7,015 nucleotides of DNA, from NCBI GenBank assembly GCA_040266255.1, contig JBDQEV010000032.1, positions 1 through 7,015 of the forward strand, in the 5' to 3' direction. This DNA comes from Comchoanobacter sp040266255. GTDB taxonomy: Bacteria; Pseudomonadota; Gammaproteobacteria; Comchoanobacterales; Comchoanobacteraceae. Position numbers and translations under genes: made by a program. Positions 1 to 5,118 of the stretch are shown in pieces; position 1 is the first letter of the stretch; each line of letters begins with the position of its first letter. The notes under the pieces were generated by a model. That model was not told where the DNA came from, searched no databases, and saw nothing but the letters and a program-made list of their open reading frames with translations.

Positions 1-1341
1 CTCTAAGTGAGCCGCTTCAGCGAGCAGCTTTTTTAACTCTTCTTTTAACTGGTGCTCTTGTAAACGTCCAAGCTGTTTGAGTTTGGTTTCTAAAATTGAT
101 GTCGCTTGAATATCTGATAATTTGAATCGATCTTTTAGCTTTTGATGTGGCTCATCCTCGTGACGAATGATTTCAATGACCTCATCAAGATAGTCAAAGA
201 TGGTAATTAAGCCCTCAACGATGTGTATACGAGCATTCAGCATATTAAGCGCATGTCTAAAGCGACTTAAGACACATTTTTCACGATAATCGAGCCAGGA
301 CTGAAGTAAGTCAACCAAGCCACTTTGAGTAGGCAGCCTTTCCGTATTGATATAGGTTAAATTAACACGATGTGTTTTTTCAAGATCAGTATTGGCATAA
401 AGTAGATTAAAGAATGCCTCATTTCCACATCGGTTCGATCTCATAATAAGGACAACTCTAATTGGACTTTCTTCATCAGATTCATCTCTGATTTGTCGAA
501 TTTGAGTCACCTTTTTGGTTTGGATCAAATCAGCAATTTGTTTGATAATTTTACTTGAGGATGCTTGAAAAGGCAGCTCATTGAAAATAATGAGATCGTC
601 TTCTTTAAAGTGTTTTGCTCTTTGCCTGATTATACCTTGTCCAGTTTTGTAAATATCCAACAGTTCTTCAGGGCTGTTGGTAATCTCAGCGCCAGTTGGA
701 AAATCAGGGCCAGGTATAATTTTGTGTAGTTCTTCTAAGCTGGTTTGGGGTTTTTTGAGCAATGTAATACAAGCATTAGTGATCTCAGTGATATTATGGG
801 GAGGGATATCTGTTGAGAGTCCAACGGCAATACCCATAGCGCCATTGATTAATATATTTGGCAATCTTGCAGGTAGGGTGGCAGGCTCTTTTAGCGTTCC
901 ATCAAAGTTAGCAATCCATTCAGAAGTAGCTGCATTCAAGTCTTTGAGTAAAACTTGAGAGTACTGGGATAATTTAGCTTCTGTATACCTAAAAGCAGCA
1001 AATGACTTCGGATCATCAGCAGACCCCCAGTTGCCTTGCCCAATGATGGTTGGGTGTCTCAGTGAGAATGGTTGTGCCATCAATACCATTGCTTCATAGC
1101 ATGCACTATCACCATGAGGATGAAACTTACCAATCACATCACCGATGGTACGAGAAGACTTTTTAGGCTTACTTGTTGCTTTCAGTCCTAACTCAGACAT
1201 CGCGTACACAATACGTCTTTGTACAGGTTTTAGACCATCTTCAATTCTTGGAATTGCTCGATCCAAAATAACATAATATGCATACTTTCTATAGGAAGAC
1301 TTAGCATAGATTTCTACAGGGCTTTGTTCATAATTACTCAT
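1..1341 (-). CDS. parC: DNA topoisomerase IV subunit A (ParC), 5' part, truncated by the window edge
   Basis: ParC is the DNA-breaking and rejoining subunit of topoisomerase IV, a ParC2-ParE2 enzyme that uses ATP to unlink daughter chromosomes in the cytoplasm. Reading the complement from the ATG at 1341 gives 447 uninterrupted codons to base 1, where the gene runs off the window. The protein follows E. coli ParC almost without gaps: EDGLKPVQRRIVYAMSELGL (about residues 34-53), then HPHGDSACYEAMVLMAQPFS (74-93), then DDPKSFAAFRYTE with the catalytic tyrosine at Tyr119. The core wording (DSACYEAM, DDPKSFAA) is ParC rather than GyrA. Positions matching the quinolone-resistance hot spots are Ser79 and Glu83, the unmutated residues. 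The LPARLPNILINGAMGIAVG stretch and the long helical coiled-coil region after about residue 340 are present. The C-terminal beta-pinwheel lies outside. There is no alternative ATG, GTG or TTG before the upstream in-frame stop at 1402-1404, so the start is firm although its ribosome site is weak (AAGG is too close). Identification is very secure. Confidence 0.97.
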   Translation of the reverse strand, partial: MSNYEQSPVEIYAKSSYRKYAYYVILDRAIPRIEDGLKPVQRRIVYAMSELGLKATSKPKKSSRTIGDVIGKFHPHGDSACYEAMVLMAQPFSLRHPTIIGQGNWGSADDPKSFAAFRYTEAKLSQYSQVLLKDLNAATSEWIANFDGTLKEPATLPARLPNILINGAMGIAVGLSTDIPPHNITEITNACITLLKKPQTSLEELHKIIPGPDFPTGAEITNSPEELLDIYKTGQGIIRQRAKHFKEDDLIIFNELPFQASSSKIIKQIADLIQTKKVTQIRQIRDESDEESPIRVVLIMRSNRCGNEAFFNLLYANTDLEKTHRVNLTYINTERLPTQSGLVDLLQSWLDYREKCVLSRFRHALNMLNARIHIVEGLITIFDYLDEVIEIIRHEDEPHQKLKDRFKLSDIQATSILETKLKQLGRLQEHQLKEELKKLLAEAAHLE

Positions 1342-1387
1342 GCCTTGAAAGTAGCCTATTCTGTTAATGATTTCAAGAATGCATGAG

Positions 1388-1396
1388 ATTTTATCA
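1388..1396 (-). promoter_or_regulatory. Candidate extended -10 promoter for parC
   Basis: On the minus strand this reads TGATAAAAT, that is TGn followed by TAAAAT (one mismatch to TATAAT), the form of a sigma70 extended -10 element. Transcription would begin near base 1381 and give a leader of about 40 nt before the parC ATG. No good -35 box lies 16-18 bp upstream, which is tolerated when the -10 is extended. This is prediction from sequence only. Confidence 0.35.
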
Positions 1397-1472
1397 GGAA
1401 TTCACTCTGTAAGATATTTCTCAAATAAAGGATAAGAATAGGCTTAAAAATATAGATTTAGAATGAAATGCA

Positions 1473-1501
1473 TTGCAGTACTGCATTGTTTTTCGCATAC
1501 T
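1473..1501 (+). promoter_or_regulatory. Weak candidate sigma70 promoter for the damX-like gene
   Basis: TTGCAG (1473-1478) and CATACT (1496-1501) are separated by 17 bp and face the damX-like gene. Each half matches its consensus only partly, so this is a tentative call. If real, transcription would start near 1508, leaving a leader of roughly 24 nt. The -35 half sits inside the palindrome at 1474-1485, so a protein bound there would be well placed to block or help polymerase. Confidence 0.25.
1474..1485. repeat. 12-bp perfect palindrome with overlapping direct repeats
   Basis: TGCAGTACTGCA is a perfect dyad of two 6-bp half sites. It is overlapped by two copies of the heptamer TGCATTG, at 1469-1475 and 1482-1488, 13 bp apart. 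It lies between the divergent parC and damX-like genes and overlaps the candidate -35 of the latter. Its form suits a dimeric repressor or activator site, but I do not recognise it as the site of a known regulator and chance is possible. Confidence 0.4.
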
Positions 1502-1531
1502 TAGTAAATATGAAGTAATGGATTGACTGAC

Positions 1532-2905
1532 ATGGTGGTAGCAACAGATACTAAAGCTTCTCTACTTGGTTGGGCAGACTTGGGCTTAAGGACAAACCCA
1601 TTTCCAAGTCGAGGCTCAGAGTCAAATTACCTGAAAGAATTTTCACAAGCTGATATTTTTTCGGTTTCTGAAAATCTTGAACCGATGCAGATATTCACTG
1701 GTATCTCAGGTGTTGGAAAGACAGTACATGCTCGATTGCTTGCCAAGCACTTAATCAAGTCCCAGCGAAGACCAACGCAATTGATTACAGCTAGTCGTAC
1801 CATTAAGTCAATGGGTCTGATGAAAATGATTTGTTGTCGTTTTAATTTAGAAATGCCAGCAACAGATGTATCAGACTTTCAAAAGATTGAACAGATTAGA
1901 CGCTCAATAGTTAGGCGGAAAGAACCAGTTTCTCTTATTATTGATGATGCACAGAACTTGAATAACGAGGCGCTAGCAGCATTAATGCGTTTGACTTTAT
2001 TTCAACAGGGCACAAAGTTGCAAGTCATGTTAATTGGTTTGCCAATTACACTTGATCGAAGCAAAAAGATTGCTCAAGAACTTCAGATTGAGCAAAACTT
2101 TTCACATCGCTTAATCGAACCTTGGGGTGCAGCACAAACAGAAAGCTATATCGCAAGAAGATTTGAGGCCAGCGGCCTTCAAACCAGTAAAAGAGTATGC
2201 CGTAAGGTATGCAAGCAAATTCATCAGTTATCCGGAGGTGTTCCAATGCAAATCAATCGTCGTTCAAATATGATGCTAGGCCAGTTGATTCAAGGGCACA
2301 AGAAGGCATCTCCAGAGCAGTTAAAAGGAAGCTTATTATGGGGCGGTGCGTTACTATCTGCTGTTACAGTTGGCGTGTTTTGCTACAAGGCTACAATTGC
2401 TGATCCTTCATCAGAAACAGCGTGGACAAGTGAAGTTATGATGCTAGAGGGTGCTGCCCTTGTCTCAAGTCAAGATGATGGCTTAGCTGTAGAGCTAGAT
2501 AGTATGGTCTTGCAAGAAGAGTTTGACTTATATGAAATAGAGCAGGAAAGTGTGGAATTTTCTGCAGTCGCTTCCGAAGTTGAAACACCAATTTTAGAAT
2601 TGGTTGAGGAAGTTGCAGCAGATGCACCAGAGTCTTGGTTGAGTGGGGATGGGTATGCTGTTCAAGTGATGGCAACCAGTGCAGAGTCAGAAGCAATTAA
2701 TTCAGCTGAGTCATATGAGACTGCACATGTAGAATATGTTTCTCGGAAAGGAACACCAACCTATGTCGTTTTAGTAGGAGAGTTTGAGTCTTTAGATGCT
2801 GCTAGATCAGAGGTGAGCAAACTTTCAACAGAGAATGAGAAGCTACAACCTTGGGTTCGCAGCTTTGCAAATATCAGAGACGATATTGCAGCTTTAAATG
2901 AGTAG
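1532..2905 (+). CDS. damX: DamX-like inner-membrane protein: AAA ATPase domain, one membrane segment, periplasmic SPOR domain
   Basis: Three parts are visible (numbering from the ATG at 1532, 457 residues). Residues about 20-255 form an AAA/GspA-ExeA-type ATPase with Walker A GISGVGKT (57-64) and Walker B SLIIDDAQ (134-141). A hydrophobic segment at about 266-287 should cross the inner membrane once. The rest would be periplasmic, ending in a SPOR domain (about 373-447) with YAVQVMATS, TPTYVVLVGEF and LQPWVRSFANI, close to the end of E. coli DamX. SPOR domains bind denuded peptidoglycan glycan strands at the division septum. DamX is a non-essential division-ring protein. E. coli DamX lacks the N-terminal ATPase; ATPase-bearing versions occur in other gammaproteobacteria. 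The linker between membrane and SPOR is strongly acidic. The start is uncertain: an in-frame TTG at 1523 would add three residues. I prefer ATG 1532 because GGA (1520-1522) lies 9 nt before it. coq7 follows after 50 bp. Family assignment is firm; the symbol rests on architecture. Confidence 0.85.
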   Translation: MVVATDTKASLLGWADLGLRTNPFPSRGSESNYLKEFSQADIFSVSENLEPMQIFTGISGVGKTVHARLLAKHLIKSQRRPTQLITASRTIKSMGLMKMICCRFNLEMPATDVSDFQKIEQIRRSIVRRKEPVSLIIDDAQNLNNEALAALMRLTLFQQGTKLQVMLIGLPITLDRSKKIAQELQIEQNFSHRLIEPWGAAQTESYIARRFEASGLQTSKRVCRKVCKQIHQLSGGVPMQINRRSNMMLGQLIQGHKKASPEQLKGSLLWGGALLSAVTVGVFCYKATIADPSSETAWTSEVMMLEGAALVSSQDDGLAVELDSMVLQEEFDLYEIEQESVEFSAVASEVETPILELVEEVAADAPESWLSGDGYAVQVMATSAESEAINSAESYETAHVEYVSRKGTPTYVVLVGEFESLDAARSEVSKLSTENEKLQPWVRSFANIRDDIAALNE

Positions 2906-2928
2906 CCCAACAATCAATAGTATGTTAG

Positions 2929-2944
2929 TTTAACTCAAGTTAAA
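2929..2944. repeat. 7-bp inverted repeat upstream of coq7
   Basis: TTTAACT and AGTTAAA are perfect inverted copies separated by CA. They lie in the 50-bp gap between the damX-like gene and coq7 and end 11 bp before the coq7 GTG. The arms are AT-rich and no T-run follows, so it is not a convincing intrinsic terminator. The right arm runs into TAAAAT (2941-2946), a possible -10 box, but no -35 fits. It may be an operator or chance symmetry. Confidence 0.35.
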
Positions 2945-2955
2945 ATATCATTGTT

Positions 2956-3531
2956 GTGGATACGTTGATTACGATATTAGATCGCTCATTAAAGACATTA
3001 TTTCATGCGCCTAGTTATTACACTGAGCAGAAAGAAACTGTCGGCCGGTTAATGCGTGTGAACTATGCTGGAGAAGTTGCTGCTCAAGGACTATATTTGG
3101 GTGCATGGTTAGCCAGTAATAATCCTAGCTTTAAAGCATTTTGTATCCAGTCAATGCAAGAAGAGTCATTACATCTAGATTGGTGTCTAGAAAGAATGCA
3201 AGCGTATCAAACTTCACCTAGTAAGATGAATGCGCCAATCTATTTTACAGCTTTTGGGTTAGGGTTTACATCGGCTCTAGCTGGTCAGTCATATGCACTG
3301 GGGTTTGTGGAAGAGACGGAAAAGCAGGTGCTTGATCATTTAACCAATCATCAGGACCTAATTCCAAAGACAGATACCAAGACGCACGAGGTGATTTCAC
3401 AGATGTTGATTGATGAAGCGTCTCATCAAAAGCATGCTCAAGAGATGGGAGCTAAGCCTCTACCATCTCTATGTCAGGATTTAATGAGCGTGATGGGTAA
3501 AGCATTAACAACAATTTCATACTGGGTATAA
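2956..3531 (+). CDS. coq7: Coq7-type di-iron 3-demethoxyubiquinol hydroxylase (ubiquinone biosynthesis)
   Basis: This 191-residue protein should carry out the last ring hydroxylation of ubiquinone synthesis, converting 2-polyprenyl-3-methyl-6-methoxy-1,4-benzoquinol to its hydroxylated form, which UbiG then methylates. It acts at the inner-membrane surface. The ferritin-like di-iron ligand set is complete: Glu40 (NYAGEVAAQ), Glu70 with His73 (QEESLHLDWC), Glu119/120 (GFVEETEKQV) and Glu154 with His157 (IDEASHQKHA). The order and wording match proteobacterial Coq7, such as that of Pseudomonas. E. coli does this step with the unrelated flavoprotein UbiF. The start codon is GTG; no other usual start lies between the upstream in-frame region and this point, and there is no clear Shine-Dalgarno sequence, so translation may be modest or coupled to upstream translation. 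The length is slightly below the roughly 200-215 residues of longer homologues because the N-terminal tail is short. Its TAA overlaps the tatD ATG by one base, which indicates co-transcription. Confidence 0.93.
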   Translation: MDTLITILDRSLKTLFHAPSYYTEQKETVGRLMRVNYAGEVAAQGLYLGAWLASNNPSFKAFCIQSMQEESLHLDWCLERMQAYQTSPSKMNAPIYFTAFGLGFTSALAGQSYALGFVEETEKQVLDHLTNHQDLIPKTDTKTHEVISQMLIDEASHQKHAQEMGAKPLPSLCQDLMSVMGKALTTISYWV

Positions 3532-4280
3532 TGATGATAGATTCACACTGCCATATACAATATTTAGATCAAACATTTCAACAGACTCTTGAAAATGCGA
3601 AAGAAGCAGGACTTAGACGTCTGTTAAATGTAGCAGTGATTGAACAGGAGTGGGAGAAAAATATACTACTGGGTGAACACGCAATGGTTGATATAGGTCT
3701 AGGTGTTCACCCGTGTGATGTTCAAAGTGCTAAAATAGGTTGGCAGGAACGTTTGCTTGCTGCTGCGCGGGATCCAAACGTAGTCGCAATCGGCGAAACA
3801 GGGTTGGACTATTATAGAGATACGCAACATAAGGCATTACAAATTCAAGCGTTTGAAGATCATATTTATATTGCTAAGGCATTGGATAAACCTATTATTG
3901 TTCATATGCGGCATGCAACAGAAGACACGATTCAGGTCCTTAAAAAGCACGCAGGGAGTTTAAAGGGGGTAATTCATTGTTTTTCAGAAGACTTGCCATG
4001 TGCATTACAAATGATTGATATGGGGATGATGATTTCATTTTCAGGTATTGTCACATTTAAAAATGCATTGTCTATTCAGGATGCTGCACTCAATATTCCA
4101 TTAGAGAGGATGCTAGTAGAAACCGATGCGCCATATTTAGCACCAGTACCATTTAGAGGAAAAGTGAATTACCCTGAGTATGTGCAATACGTGATTACCT
4201 CTATTGCAAAGATGCGAGGTATGACTTCAGAAAGCTTAGTGAAACAGACTTCAGATAATTATATATCCTGGGTTTCGTAA
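3531..4280 (+). CDS. TatD-family metal-dependent hydrolase, YcfH type (putative DNase)
   Basis: A 249-residue TIM-barrel amidohydrolase of the TatD family. The two-metal site can be traced: His6 and His8 (DSHCHIQ), Glu89 (IGETGLDYYRD), His125 (IVHMRHA), His149 (GVIHCFS) and Asp199 (LVETDAPYLAPVPFRGK). The wording VETDAPYLAPVP-RGK and SFSGIVTFKNA is closest to E. coli YcfH rather than TatD itself. Family members studied are metal-dependent 3'-5' DNases or have DNA-processing roles; the physiological substrate of YcfH-type proteins is not settled, so I leave the symbol blank. It should be cytosolic: there is no signal peptide. ATG 3531 overlaps the coq7 TAA, and a second ATG follows directly at 3534. 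Either could be used; 3531 is kept. In many gammaproteobacteria YcfH follows holB, which is not the case here. The last 22 bases overlap the end of dut on the other strand. Confidence 0.92.
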   Translation: MMIDSHCHIQYLDQTFQQTLENAKEAGLRRLLNVAVIEQEWEKNILLGEHAMVDIGLGVHPCDVQSAKIGWQERLLAAARDPNVVAIGETGLDYYRDTQHKALQIQAFEDHIYIAKALDKPIIVHMRHATEDTIQVLKKHAGSLKGVIHCFSEDLPCALQMIDMGMMISFSGIVTFKNALSIQDAALNIPLERMLVETDAPYLAPVPFRGKVNYPEYVQYVITSIAKMRGMTSESLVKQTSDNYISWVS

Positions 4281-4732
4281 TTGGTGCTACCAAAACCGCC
4301 TTCACCACGTTTACTGGTTGAGTGGAAGTCATCGACAACATTGAAGCAAGGGCGGGAAATTGGTATTAAAACAAGCTGTGCGATTCTTTCCAATGGTGAT
4401 ACAGTCTGAGCTTCTTTACTGCGATTTAAAAATGAAATTAATATTTCACCTTGGTAGTCAGAGTCAATAACGCCAGTTGAATTACCGAGTATTAAGCCTT
4501 TTTTATGCCCAAGACTAGATCTTGGGAAAATCAATCCACAATAACTGGGGTTCTGAATATAAATACTGATGCCTGAGGGAATTAAGAGACACTCTCCGGG
4601 TTGAATAGTCACAGGGGTATCAATGCAAGCATATAGGTCTATACCCGCTGCTCCTGAGGTTTGATAAGTTGGTAGCTTTACACTTTTACCAATCCTAGGG
4701 TCTAATACTTTTAGTTGAACTTGTTGCATCAT
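4259..4732 (-). CDS. dut: Deoxyuridine 5'-triphosphate nucleotidohydrolase (dUTPase)
   Basis: Hydrolyses dUTP to dUMP and pyrophosphate, keeping uracil out of DNA and feeding dTMP synthesis; cytosolic homotrimer. All five family motifs are present in the 157-residue product counted from ATG 4732: motif I TSGAAGIDLYA (25-35), II PRSSLGHKKG (70-79), III GVIDSDYQGE (87-96) with the catalytic Asp90, IV ERIAQLVLIP (115-124) and V RGEGGFGST (142-150) with the phenylalanine that stacks on uracil. The N-terminus MMQQVQLKVLDPRIGK lines up with the E. coli start. The reading frame stays open upstream to an ATG at 4759 and a TTG at 4783, only 2 bp after the SMR stop, so a longer product of up to 174 residues cannot be excluded. 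I prefer 4732 (or 4729, which has GAG at better spacing) on family alignment. It is the last gene of the glmS-SMR-dut run. In E. coli dut instead sits with coaBC and slmA. Confidence 0.95.
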   Translation of the reverse strand: MMQQVQLKVLDPRIGKSVKLPTYQTSGAAGIDLYACIDTPVTIQPGECLLIPSGISIYIQNPSYCGLIFPRSSLGHKKGLILGNSTGVIDSDYQGEILISFLNRSKEAQTVSPLERIAQLVLIPISRPCFNVVDDFHSTSKRGEGGFGSTNYETQDI

Positions 4733-4785
4733 TAACTCAGATAAACTTGCATCAATCATATATGGATTCAAAACGGTGCGCAATA

Positions 4786-5118
4786 TTAAATATACTCAAC
4801 AGGCTGATAGATATGCACAATAACAACACCCATAATAATCAGAGACAGCCCAAGTACAGTTGACCAGTTTAAGTGCTGCTGGTAGATCATCATGCTTAAG
4901 AGAGTGATAGAAAGTATACCTAAACCTGACCATGTCGCATAAATAATTGCTAAATGCATTCTCTGAGATAAGATAGAAAGTAGATAGAATGATGTACAAT
5001 ATGCAATGATGATTCCTGCAGTAGGTATCAGTGCTGTAAACTTTTTTGAAATTGGTAATAATAGCGTTCCTAAAACTTCAAAAAATATTGCACAAGCTAA
5101 GAGTAAGTAAGTATTCAT
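4786..5118 (-). CDS. Small multidrug resistance (SMR) transporter, EmrE/Qac type
   Basis: A 110-residue, four-helix inner-membrane protein that matches E. coli EmrE end to end with no gaps in the core. Proton-coupled SMR pumps work as antiparallel dimers and export cationic, often aromatic, compounds. The essential EmrE positions are kept at the same numbers: Glu14 (FFEVLG), Tyr40 (IIIAYCTSFYLL), Tyr60 and Trp63 (YATWSGLGIL), plus Gly97 in helix 4 (IIMGVVIV). The ATWSGLG wording favours the Qac/EmrE subtype over the guanidinium exporters (Gdx/SugE) or the paired ArnE/ArnF flippases. No second SMR gene is adjacent, so a homodimer is likely. Its ATG overlaps the glmS stop as ATGA (5115-5118). 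With no clear ribosome site of its own, it is probably translated by coupling to glmS. The actual substrate cannot be read from the sequence. Confidence 0.92.
   Translation of the reverse strand: MNTYLLLACAIFFEVLGTLLLPISKKFTALIPTAGIIIAYCTSFYLLSILSQRMHLAIIYATWSGLGILSITLLSMMIYQQHLNWSTVLGLSLIIMGVVIVHIYQPVEYI

Noticed and set aside
677..958. A 93-codon plus-strand open frame
   Set aside because: It lies wholly inside parC on the opposite strand, where the ParC protein is conserved throughout; its product resembles nothing known and it is a shadow frame.
1..1341. GyrA instead of ParC
   Set aside because: The DSACYEAMVLMAQPFS and DDPKSFAAFRYTE wording matches ParC; GyrA has different residues at these points.
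2046..2696. Three open frames within the damX-like gene (2046-2246 minus, 2209-2403 plus, 2436-2696 minus)
   Set aside because: All overlap conserved AAA, membrane or linker coding sequence and have low-complexity, unfamiliar products; they are shadows.
2929..2944. Intrinsic terminator after the damX-like gene
   Set aside because: The stem is short and AT-rich and is not followed by a T-run, so termination is unlikely.
4796..4999. A 67-codon minus-strand frame in the SMR gene
   Set aside because: The overlapping frame encodes a full EmrE-like protein with Glu14 and Trp63 in place, so this frame is incidental.
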